Shown here: positions 1 to 7,094 of the stretch, one piece after another
How positions within the stretch are numbered: position 1 is the first letter of the stretch
Layout: the number at the start of each line of letters is the position of its first letter
Assembly: GCA_030597485.1 (NCBI GenBank)
Contig: JAUVRU010000006.1
Coordinates: 1-19,782, forward strand
From: Anaerolineae bacterium
GTDB taxonomy: Bacteria; Chloroflexota; Anaerolineae; 4572-78; NAK82
DNA: 19,782 nt
Direction: 5' to 3'
Made by a program: the position numbers and the translations under genes
Notes under the pieces: generated by a model
What the model was told of the DNA's origin: nothing
Databases searched by the model: none
What the model saw: the letters and a program-made list of their open reading frames with translations, nothing else

Positions 1-40
1 CGCTCCCCTGCCCCTCTGCTCCCTGTCCTCTGCTTCCTGC
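1..40 (+). repeat. Degenerate TGCTCCC heptamer repeat inside coding sequence
   Basis: Positions 17-37 read TGCTCCC, TGTCCTC, TGCTTCC in 7-base register, preceded by looser CT-rich heptamers and followed by TGC. It resembles the reverse complement of the G-rich units at 15173-15207. It is translated in gene 1 as a Pro/Leu-rich stretch (PLLPVLCFLL) within a membrane region. The array may continue upstream of the window. Confidence 0.45.
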
Positions 41-1599
41 TGGGACTGGTCCCGCCAGCACTGCTGCTGGTGGGCTACAACTGGGCCCGCAGCGGCCATC
101 CCCTGCAGACCGGCTATGACCTGACCATCTTCTCGCCGGCGGTGTGGTGGGGTCTGTACAAGCTGCTGTTCAGCCCGCTGCGGGGGCTGTTTGTCTACTC
201 GCCACTGCTGCTGTTGAGCCTGCCGGGCCTGGTGTGGCTGTGGCGAAGGCACCGGCTGGAGGCGGCCCTGGTGGAGGCGGTCGCTGGTGTCACCGTGCTT
301 CTCTTCTCTGCCTGGACCTCGGGCGAAGGGCTGAGCTGGGGCTCGCGCTTCCTGATACCGGTGGTGCCATTGTTCTGCCTGCCGCTGGCCCCGGTCGTGG
401 AGCGGGCGATGGGGGGGTCCCTTGTCACCGGCGCGTTACTCATCGCGTTGGGGCTGCTATCGGCGGTCATCCAATTCCTGGGTGTGGCTATCAACCCCTG
501 GATCTATCTGGGGCAACTGCAAGCTGATCTTGGGGGCGAGTTTTTCTTGGAGAAGACGGCGGCCATCACGAGTTTCATCTACACGCAGCCCATCGGACAG
601 ATCCGACATTGGGCGCTGGCCAACTCCGACGTGGCCTGGTGGCAGTCGTGGGGTTTTGATGCTGTCGCCCTTGGCCTTTGCCTGTTCCTGATACTGGTCG
701 CCATCGTCAATCTCAGATGGCAAGGCCGGCGTTCCCCGTCAATTGTCAGTCTGATGATCCCTCTCGTCCTGGTTCTGCCCATCACGTATGTGCTGCTCAC
801 TCGCTATTACGACAGCGACCGTCAGTTTGGGCCACCGGACGATGCCTACACCGGTGCGCTTCACAGCGCCGTGGCCCAGGGGAGCCCAGGGGACGGGATG
901 GTGACGGTAGCCCCATACCATTATCACGTGGCCATGAACCGCTTCAAGGCACGGGTCCCAATCGTGGGCTTTGCCCGCCAGGTCCCTCCCCTTCCGGAGA
1001 CAGCACTGCCACTGCTGGCGGACACTGGGCGGGGTGAGAATGTGTGGATGGTGACCAGCGGCTTTCCGCCGGCTGCACCAGACAACGCGGTCGAGCGATG
1101 GCTGGCCCTCAACGCCTTCAAAGCCAGTGACTGGTGGCTTGACGACGTGCGTCTGGTGGGCTACGCCACCGGCAAGGGGCAATCTGTCACCACCCGAGTG
1201 GTAAACGCCAGGCTGGGCGACGAAGTGGTTCTGACCACGGCCAGCGTGTCCGAATCGGCTCAAGCCGGACAGTCCCTGGCCGTGGAGTTCTCCTGGCTGG
1301 CCCTCAAACGACCAATCGCCGACTACAACGTCTTCCTGCAACTGCTCACCAGCGGCGGTTTGCCAGCAGCCCAACACGACAGCCCCCCCAACGGCGGCTA
1401 CACGCCCACCTCCGCATGGTCCGCTGACCAGGAGGTGGCAGATCGCCATGGCCTGATCTTGCCCTCGGACTTGCCAGCTGGTGACTACCGGTTGATAACG
1501 GGTTTGGTCAACCCGGCTACCGGCCAGCGGCTGCTGGTGGGTCCCGGTCAGGATTTTGTGGGATTAGGCCCCATCGCGATAGAATCGGGCGATCAATGA
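1..1599 (+). CDS. GT-C glycosyltransferase-like membrane protein with one C-terminal beta module (5' end missing)
   Basis: The reading frame is open from the first base, so the N-terminal half, including any catalytic acidic motif, lies outside the window; 532 codons are visible. The membrane part shows several hydrophobic segments and the stretches YNWARSGHP, FSPLRGLFVYSPLLLL and SWGSRFLIPVVPL, a pattern I know from large bacterial GT39-like proteins. Visible residues from about 378 to the end form one beta-sandwich module of the type repeated throughout this window (LVGY, DYNVFLQLL, DLPAGDYRLITGLVNPATGQRL). The stop TGA overlaps the ATG of the next gene (ATGA), which suggests translational coupling. 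The first 40 or so bases are a heptamer-like repeat that is translated here. A membrane glycosyltransferase role is inferred from fold and context; donor and acceptor are unknown. Confidence 0.8.
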   Translation, partial: RSPAPLLPVLCFLLGLVPPALLLVGYNWARSGHPLQTGYDLTIFSPAVWWGLYKLLFSPLRGLFVYSPLLLLSLPGLVWLWRRHRLEAALVEAVAGVTVLLFSAWTSGEGLSWGSRFLIPVVPLFCLPLAPVVERAMGGSLVTGALLIALGLLSAVIQFLGVAINPWIYLGQLQADLGGEFFLEKTAAITSFIYTQPIGQIRHWALANSDVAWWQSWGFDAVALGLCLFLILVAIVNLRWQGRRSPSIVSLMIPLVLVLPITYVLLTRYYDSDRQFGPPDDAYTGALHSAVAQGSPGDGMVTVAPYHYHVAMNRFKARVPIVGFARQVPPLPETALPLLADTGRGENVWMVTSGFPPAAPDNAVERWLALNAFKASDWWLDDVRLVGYATGKGQSVTTRVVNARLGDEVVLTTASVSESAQAGQSLAVEFSWLALKRPIADYNVFLQLLTSGGLPAAQHDSPPNGGYTPTSAWSADQEVADRHGLILPSDLPAGDYRLITGLVNPATGQRLLVGPGQDFVGLGPIAIESGDQ

Positions 1600-4382
1600 G
1601 ATCTTCAAACAGGTCCCAGGCGCTGATCATATCCGGTCTGACACTGGTGGCCTTTCTGCTGCGAGCCTACCGGCTTGACGCCCAGAGCTACTGGATTGAC
1701 GAAGGCTGGACCATCTACTACGCTAATCTGTCCCCCGCCCAGCTGTGGCACGTGTTGCAGACCACCAAGATCGTGCCGCCGTTGTATCACTTCACCACCC
1801 TCTATTGGAGCCGGCTGGTGGGTGACAGCGAATACGTGTTCCGCTTCTGCTCGCTGGTCTTCGGGGTGATGAGCGTGCCGCTCACGTACCGCCTGGGCAA
1901 AGCGCTGGGCGACCGCCGCCTGGGCATAGTGGCAGCCACGCTGATGGTGGTAGCGCCTTATCAGGTCTGGCACAGCCAGGATGCGCGCAACTACACCATG
2001 CTCACGGCCGCATCCATCATGAGCATGTGGGGCTTCGTCAACATGTGGCAGCGGGGCGGCTGGAAATGGCGGTTGATGTACGTCATCGGCACCGAATGGG
2101 CGCTGATGACCCACTACCATGCGGTGGTGATCATTGGCATCCAGGGACTGTTCCTGCTGTTGACCTGGCGCCGCCATTGGCGCGACTACCTGACGTGGGG
2201 CGGCACGCTGCTGATCGTGCTCCTGATATTCGGGGCCTGGCTTGTCTTCGGCATGAGTCTGCTGAAAAGCTACCTGAACTGGATTCCCCAGCCCACGCTG
2301 TGGGCATCCTACGCTCGCAGCGTCATTGCCTACAGCGTGGGCGAGCTGGTGCCCCGTCCCCAGGCTATCCCGTTGGCGCTGGCCTTCGTGGCCGTCTATG
2401 TCCTGGGCCTGGTTTACGCCAGCCGCCGGACGTGGGGCATCTGGCGGGGACGCGAGATGGTCGGGTTTCTGCTCGCCTACACCCTGGCCCCCAACCTGGC
2501 CGCCTGGCTGTATGGCGAGATCCGTACGCCGGTATATCTGGAGCGATACCTGATTCCGGTACAGGTGGGCTACCTGTTGCCGATTGGCCTGGGGGTGCTG
2601 GCCGTGGCCGACGGTCTGCGCTCCAGCCTGATGCGGGATACGGCGCAGCGGCGGCTTCTGCCCACAGCAGCCGCCAGCGTCCCCCTCTTGCTCCTGGTGG
2701 GTATCAGCGGCTGGGTGCTCTGCCACCACTATGCGGACCCGGCCTACGCCAAACCTGACTGGCGGGCGGTGGCCCAGACCGTTGAGGACTTCGAACTGGA
2801 GGGGGATGCGGTAGTCATTACCGGCGACGGGGGCGCCAGGGTGCTGCGTTACTACTACGAAGGCAATCTGCCGATTTACACCGACTTCGACACGCCCGTT
2901 CCCCCCGACGACCAGGCTCGGCAGATCATCGGCAACATAGCGGCCGGGCATAATCGCATCTGGTACTCTCCCTATGGCGTTGACATCGACGCCACCCTGG
3001 AAAGCTGGCTGGCCGCCAACGCTCATCCGGCCTGGCAGAACTGGATTGGCCGCAAGCGGCTGGTCTTGTATGCCACCAACACCACCGCCGCAGCCCGGCC
3101 GCAGGCGGGCGATACCATCTTCCCGGAAGGCTGGCCCTGGGAGGCCGGTGCACAGGGCCCCGCACTGAGATTGATGGAGGTGACGGTGCCCAGCCAGCCC
3201 ACGGCGGCCGGTGACGTCCTGCCCATCACCCTTGTCTGGAAGGCAACCGGCAACCTGGAGGGGGACACCCAGCTGTCGCTGCGCCTGGTCAACAGCCGGG
3301 GAGACATGTTCGCCCAGGCCGACTGGCCGCCGCTGGCGGCGGCCGGGGGCACCTCTGCCTGGCAACCCGGCCAGCCGGTGACCGATCGACGCGGCCTGTG
3401 GCTGCCAGCCGACACCCCGCCGGGCGCCTATGGCCTGCAACTGGTGGCGTACCAGCCGGCAACAGGTCAATCGCTGGGCCAGCCGGTTGCCATCGCCCAT
3501 GTCGAGGTGGCCCCGGCCACAATCGTGGCGCCGTTGCCCGCCTTGTCCATTCCCAACTCGACACAGCAGCCGGTGGGCGACCTGACGCTGGTGGGCTACG
3601 CGCTGCCGGAAAGCTTGCAGCCGGGAGAGGAGATGTGGCTATGGCTATATTGGCAGGCCGGGCCAGGGGATGGCTCCAACCTGGCGACGGACAGCATTAT
3701 CCGATTGACACTGACCGGCGACAGTGAGTCCGCGACGGAGGAGTTGCTGCTGATTGATTCGGTAGGGCCGTTGGAGGGCTGGCTGCCGGGCCAGGTGCGC
3801 CGGGCGGTATATCACCTGCCCACCAGCCCCCGGCTGACGGGCAAACGAGCGACGGTGGAGGTGGCTCTCATCTCACCACCGTCTTCGGAGCGCTCCCAGG
3901 CCCAGGTGCAAGGCATGGCCACCCTGCCCTCCATCGGGCTACGGCAGCGCTCGCGCCAATTTGAGGAGCCGACCGTGAGCCAGCCCACCGAATTCCGCCT
4001 GGGCAGCCCGCCGGTGGTCAGCCTGATCGGCTATGACCTGCCAGTCGAACCCACGGCACCGGGCGATACACTTCCGGTCACGCTATACTGGCAGGCGGAG
4101 GCCGAGATGGAAACCGACTACACGGTGTTTGTCCAGGTCCTGAGCCGCGACTGGCAGGTGCTGGCTCAGTTAGATCGGCAACCGCTGGGGGGCAGAGCGC
4201 CCACCAGCACGTGGCTGGCTGGCGAAATCTTGACCGACCCCTACCACCTGAGTCTGCCAGCCGATCTGCCCCCCGGCGACTATCGCGTGATCACCGGCAT
4301 GTATGATCCCCATAGCGGGCAGCGGCTGCCCGTATCGAGTGGCGGAGATTTCGTTGAGCTGGGAGAGGTGACGGTGCGATGA
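1596..4382 (+). CDS. GT39/PMT_2-like membrane glycosyltransferase with three C-terminal beta modules
   Basis: Predicted GT-C enzyme of 928 residues that would transfer a sugar from a polyprenyl-phosphate donor at the outer face of the membrane. Residues 1-380 form a multi-helix domain. The expected catalytic Asp-Glu lies in the first outer loop (D35-E36 in WIDEGW), followed by PPLYHFTTLYWSRLVGDSEYV and HSQDARNY (126-133), both typical of the PMT_2/GT39 group. Residues about 380-500 are an outer linker domain starting with KPDWRAVAQ. Three beta-sandwich modules follow at about 520-640, 655-785 and 800-928; the last is the best match to the window consensus (LIGYDL, PGDTLPVTLYWQA, DYTVFVQVL, LPPGDYRVITGMYDPHSGQRLPV). 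The start is the ATG within the ATGA overlap with gene 1. The stop TGA lies at the first unit of the heptamer array that follows. The exact sugar and acceptor cannot be read from sequence. Confidence 0.88.
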   Translation: MRSSNRSQALIISGLTLVAFLLRAYRLDAQSYWIDEGWTIYYANLSPAQLWHVLQTTKIVPPLYHFTTLYWSRLVGDSEYVFRFCSLVFGVMSVPLTYRLGKALGDRRLGIVAATLMVVAPYQVWHSQDARNYTMLTAASIMSMWGFVNMWQRGGWKWRLMYVIGTEWALMTHYHAVVIIGIQGLFLLLTWRRHWRDYLTWGGTLLIVLLIFGAWLVFGMSLLKSYLNWIPQPTLWASYARSVIAYSVGELVPRPQAIPLALAFVAVYVLGLVYASRRTWGIWRGREMVGFLLAYTLAPNLAAWLYGEIRTPVYLERYLIPVQVGYLLPIGLGVLAVADGLRSSLMRDTAQRRLLPTAAASVPLLLLVGISGWVLCHHYADPAYAKPDWRAVAQTVEDFELEGDAVVITGDGGARVLRYYYEGNLPIYTDFDTPVPPDDQARQIIGNIAAGHNRIWYSPYGVDIDATLESWLAANAHPAWQNWIGRKRLVLYATNTTAAARPQAGDTIFPEGWPWEAGAQGPALRLMEVTVPSQPTAAGDVLPITLVWKATGNLEGDTQLSLRLVNSRGDMFAQADWPPLAAAGGTSAWQPGQPVTDRRGLWLPADTPPGAYGLQLVAYQPATGQSLGQPVAIAHVEVAPATIVAPLPALSIPNSTQQPVGDLTLVGYALPESLQPGEEMWLWLYWQAGPGDGSNLATDSIIRLTLTGDSESATEELLLIDSVGPLEGWLPGQVRRAVYHLPTSPRLTGKRATVEVALISPPSSERSQAQVQGMATLPSIGLRQRSRQFEEPTVSQPTEFRLGSPPVVSLIGYDLPVEPTAPGDTLPVTLYWQAEAEMETDYTVFVQVLSRDWQVLAQLDRQPLGGRAPTSTWLAGEILTDPYHLSLPADLPPGDYRVITGMYDPHSGQRLPVSSGGDFVELGEVTVR

Positions 4383-4499
4383 CAGATGACAGATGTCAAA
4401 TATCAAATGACAAATCACAAATGACAAATGGCAAAGACCAAATGACAAATAGCAAAGGCCAAATAACAAATGGCAAATGGCAGATCACAAATGGCGGAT
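4381..4499 (+). repeat. 17-unit heptamer tandem repeat, consensus RRCAAAT
   Basis: Seventeen consecutive 7-base units run in unbroken register from 4381 (GACAGAT, GACAGAT, GTCAAAT, ATCAAAT, GACAAAT, CACAAAT, GACAAAT and so on to GGCGGAT). The last four bases of each unit are mostly AAAT; the first two vary. The array begins on the last two bases of the gene 2 stop codon and ends within the first codons of gene 3, so it fills the whole spacer and contains both candidate in-frame ATG starts of gene 3. It resembles the short tandemly repeated repetitive (STRR) heptamers described in cyanobacteria. A second block of the same family lies at 5820-5861. Confidence 0.9.
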
Positions 4500-6980
4500 C
4501 AAGAGAATAAGAACCAGAATGTGAAACTTGATTGGGCTGTGGTTGGCCTGCTGGCCCTGCTGGTGGGCCTATTCTTCTGGCGCATTCTGACGCCGGACCT
4601 GACCGATCGGGCCAGCTTCCCGACCGGCGACTTTGCCCGCCAGTTCTGGGCCTTCGCCACCTTCGAGGCGCGCGAGCTGGCAGCCGGCCGGCTGCCCCTT
4701 TGGAATCCCTACACCTACGGCGGCGCGCCTTTCTGGGCAGACATCCAGAGCGCAGTCCTCTATCCACCCAGCCTGGTGACCCTCATCCTGTCCGGTGCCG
4801 GGGAGATCTCTCTGTTCGCGCTGGAGCTGGAGGCAATTGTCCATTTCTGGCTGGCCGGGATGTTCACCTATCTGCTGGTGCGGCGATTGACTGGGCACCG
4901 GGGAGGGGCTTTGCTGGCGGCCATCATCTTCACCTTTGGCGGCTACCTGACCAGTTACCCCAGCCAGCAGCTGGCCGTGCTGGAGACCGACGTGTGGTTG
5001 CCATTGATCCTCTATTGCGCCGACCGGGCACTGGTAGACAGGTCGGGAGAGAAAGCCAGGCTGCACCCAGCAGGGGGCGTGAATTGGGCCTACCTGTTGC
5101 TGGCCGGCCTGGCGTGGGGAATGGCTCTGCTGGCCGGTCATCCCCAGAGTGCTATGCTTGTGTTCTATGCTTTCACGGCGTATGTGGCATTCATATCGCT
5201 GGCGTATCGGAGGCGTGGAATCAACGAGTCAGCGAATGAGCGAGTCAGCGAGTCAGCGAGTCAGCGAGAGGGCGAATCACCGAGTCAGCGAGTCAGCGAA
5301 TCAACCAATGCGATTGCGAGCGCATCTACGGAGACAAGCCATCGCTCATTCGCTCATTCGCTCATTCGCTCATTCGCTTATTCGCTGACTCGCCCATTCG
5401 TCCATTGGCTGGTGATCGTGGGCATCGGGCTGGGGCTATCGGCGGTGGCCTGGCTGCCCGCTCTGGAGTATATGCGGCTGTCGGTGCGCGCGGCCGGCTT
5501 CTACGACGAAATGTCGGGAGGCTTCCCCCTGTATGACTCGATCCAGATGCTGCTGCCGGGCGCGGTCAGCCCGTACTCACCGCTGTACGTAGGCGTTCTG
5601 CCGCTGCTGCTGGCGATATGGGCGGCTCTGACGCTGCGCCGGCGGGAGACGATATTCTGGGGGGGCATGGCGGCCGTGGCTTTCCTCCTCTCATTTGGCG
5701 GTGAGAGCTTCCTCTACACACCTTTCTACCTGTTGGTGCCCGGCTTCTCCATCTTCCGCGGCCAGGAGCGAGCGGCGTTTCTGTTCAGCTTCGCCCTGGC
5801 GGTGCTGGCAGGATATGGGTTCAAATATCAAATGGCAAATGCCAAATGGCAAATGTCCAAACTGCGGCGGGTGGTGGGCTGGCTGTTGGTGGGATCGCTG
5901 GGAGCCGTGGTGCTGTTCTTCTACGGCCTGAACAGCACCGGATGGCAGGAGGACAGCCCGTTCCACTTCCTGCTGAGCCGCAGCGTGTGGCTGGCTCTCA
6001 TGCTGGCGATGGCTTGGGGACTGATACGGGCGAGCGAGGGCGGGCCTCGGGGGAACGGGCGGCTGAGGGGTCGGTTCTATGTGCCCCTGATAGGGCTGGG
6101 CACCATGCTGCTGGTCACGTTGGACCTGTTCACCATCAACTGGAAGACCAATGTGTACCCGGCACTGCCCGAAACCCAGACCGTGCCCCCCGCGGTCGTG
6201 CAGGCGATCTACGACGACGTGACTCAGGGCCAGGCCTTTCGCGTCTACAATGAGTATCGCGTCTACGAGAACTACGGCGTGCCTTTCAGCCTGGTGGATG
6301 CCTGGGGCGCCAGCCCCCTGCGCCTGGCCGGTTACGACGATCTGTACCGGTCGCTGCGAATGGAACGGGTATGGCAGCTGCTCAACGTCAAATACGTGAT
6401 AACCTGGCGAGAGGAACTGTACGCCCCGTCTCAGATTATCTATCAGGAGCCGACCGACCACGACGTGACCTACGTCCACCGGCTGGATGAAATTGCCCCC
6501 CGTGCCTGGTTGGTATACCATGCGGAGGAGATCGGCGATGACGATGCCCTGGCTCGTCTGGATGCCTTTGAGTTTGATCCGGCACGTGTTGCCCTGGTGC
6601 CCCCGGGCACGCGCCTCGTGCTCCAGCAGCCGCCCGGCGATCGCCCGGACGAGGGCTCTTTCCGAGAGGGAAGCGTAGCGGTGACAGGCCGCACGCCAGG
6701 CTCCGTGTCATTGAGCATTGATGCGCCGGCTGACGGTCTGCTGGTGCTGAGCGAGATCCACTACCCCGGCTGGCGGGCCATGGTGGATGGCAGCGCAGTA
6801 CCTGTCATACGAACGGATCACATCTTGCGTGGCATCCCCGTCCCGGCCGGGAAGCATCAGGTGCAGCTGGTTTTCCGACCGGTGACGTTCACCGTGGGCG
6901 CTGCCCTCAGTGGCATCACACTGGGAGCGCTGGCGGTGGCCGGGGTGTGGGTTTGGCTGCGGAAGCGGCCACGGACGTAG
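4470..6980 (+). CDS. YfhO-like membrane protein (GT-C related)
   Basis: Predicted polytopic protein of 836 residues resembling the YfhO family (PF09586), whose characterised Bacillus/Listeria members act in glycosylation of cell-surface polymers. Evidence: an N-terminal helix, then the loop TGDFARQFWAF (D54) with PLWNPYTYGGAPFWADIQSAVLYP, which is the family hallmark; many later helices; WQLLNVKYVI; a C-terminal outer domain with LSEIHYPGWRAMVDG and PAGKHQVQLVFRP (about 758-804), and a last helix ending in a basic tail. It is the only complete gene here without the beta module. Both in-frame ATGs (4470 and 4491) lie inside the heptamer array. I kept 4470 because AAAGG sits 11 bases upstream, but 4491 (829 residues) is equally possible. 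Residues about 251-312 and 451-464 are translated short-repeat DNA. Those blocks add a hydrophilic Ser/Glu/Arg loop and a short KYQMANAKWQM segment between helices. Confidence 0.85.
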   Translation: MANGRSQMADQENKNQNVKLDWAVVGLLALLVGLFFWRILTPDLTDRASFPTGDFARQFWAFATFEARELAAGRLPLWNPYTYGGAPFWADIQSAVLYPPSLVTLILSGAGEISLFALELEAIVHFWLAGMFTYLLVRRLTGHRGGALLAAIIFTFGGYLTSYPSQQLAVLETDVWLPLILYCADRALVDRSGEKARLHPAGGVNWAYLLLAGLAWGMALLAGHPQSAMLVFYAFTAYVAFISLAYRRRGINESANERVSESASQREGESPSQRVSESTNAIASASTETSHRSFAHSLIRSFAYSLTRPFVHWLVIVGIGLGLSAVAWLPALEYMRLSVRAAGFYDEMSGGFPLYDSIQMLLPGAVSPYSPLYVGVLPLLLAIWAALTLRRRETIFWGGMAAVAFLLSFGGESFLYTPFYLLVPGFSIFRGQERAAFLFSFALAVLAGYGFKYQMANAKWQMSKLRRVVGWLLVGSLGAVVLFFYGLNSTGWQEDSPFHFLLSRSVWLALMLAMAWGLIRASEGGPRGNGRLRGRFYVPLIGLGTMLLVTLDLFTINWKTNVYPALPETQTVPPAVVQAIYDDVTQGQAFRVYNEYRVYENYGVPFSLVDAWGASPLRLAGYDDLYRSLRMERVWQLLNVKYVITWREELYAPSQIIYQEPTDHDVTYVHRLDEIAPRAWLVYHAEEIGDDDALARLDAFEFDPARVALVPPGTRLVLQQPPGDRPDEGSFREGSVAVTGRTPGSVSLSIDAPADGLLVLSEIHYPGWRAMVDGSAVPVIRTDHILRGIPVPAGKHQVQLVFRPVTFTVGAALSGITLGALAVAGVWVWLRKRPRT
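5225..5400 (+). repeat. Octamer tandem repeat in two inverted blocks, inside gene 3
   Basis: Ten 8-base units in register from 5225 to 5304 (consensus CGAGTCAG / CGAATGAG) are followed after about 40 bases by seven units from 5345 to 5400 reading CTCATTCG, CTTATTCG, CTGACTCG, CCCATTCG, which is the reverse complement of the same unit. Bases 5225-5247 pair with 5370-5392 at 20 of 23 positions, so a long stem is possible. The block stays in frame in the YfhO-like gene. The left arm encodes Ser/Glu/Arg-rich sequence (ANERVSESASQREGES) and the right arm encodes the periodic SFAHSLIRSFAYSLTR. Confidence 0.88.
5820..5861 (+). repeat. Heptamer repeat (RRCAAAT family) inside gene 3
   Basis: Units TTCAAAT, ATCAAAT, GGCAAAT, GCCAAAT, GGCAAAT and the degenerate GTCCAAA run in register for 42 bases. 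Bases 5821-5840 match 4396-4415 in the upstream spacer array at 19 of 20 positions. Forty-two bases is a whole number of codons and yields FKYQMANAKWQMSK between two hydrophobic segments of the YfhO-like protein. Confidence 0.85.
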
Positions 6981-6985
6981 GGAGT

Positions 6986-7093
6986 GTCATTGATCTGTAC
7001 CTGTTGGATACCGGCGAACGGGTTACGGTCCTGCGGGAAGGCGTGCAGGCAAGCAACTTCGTTCACGTGGATGGCGTGGTGGCGGTGAGATGA
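6986..7093 (+). pseudogene. Possible remnant of a beta-module C-terminus
   Basis: The spacer between genes 3 and 4 contains an open stretch in a different frame from both neighbours' coding sequence, with no good start codon. It translates as VIDLYLLDTGERVTVLREGV and continues QASNFVHVDGVVAVR to a TGA at 7091-7093. This lines up with the end of the window's modules, for example VITGMYDPHSGQRLPV followed by FVELGEVTVR and a stop in gene 2. The TGA sits one base before the gene 4 ATG, the sort of tight junction seen after other module-bearing genes here. I read it as the tail of a deleted or replaced gene. The match is short and divergent, so chance is not excluded. Confidence 0.45.
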
Positions 7094-7094
7094 C

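Noticed and set aside
1605..3500. Long minus-strand open frame of 631 codons opposite gene 2
   Set aside because: It is the antisense of a high-GC gene whose + strand product has clear GT39 motifs and modules. The antisense product is rich in His/Gln/Pro/Arg/Gly with no domain, a typical shadow.
5225..5400. Transposon or MITE ends from the inverted octamer blocks
   Set aside because: The inverted arms are themselves tandem octamers, no target-site duplication was recognised, and the block is translated in frame; simple repeat expansion explains it as well.
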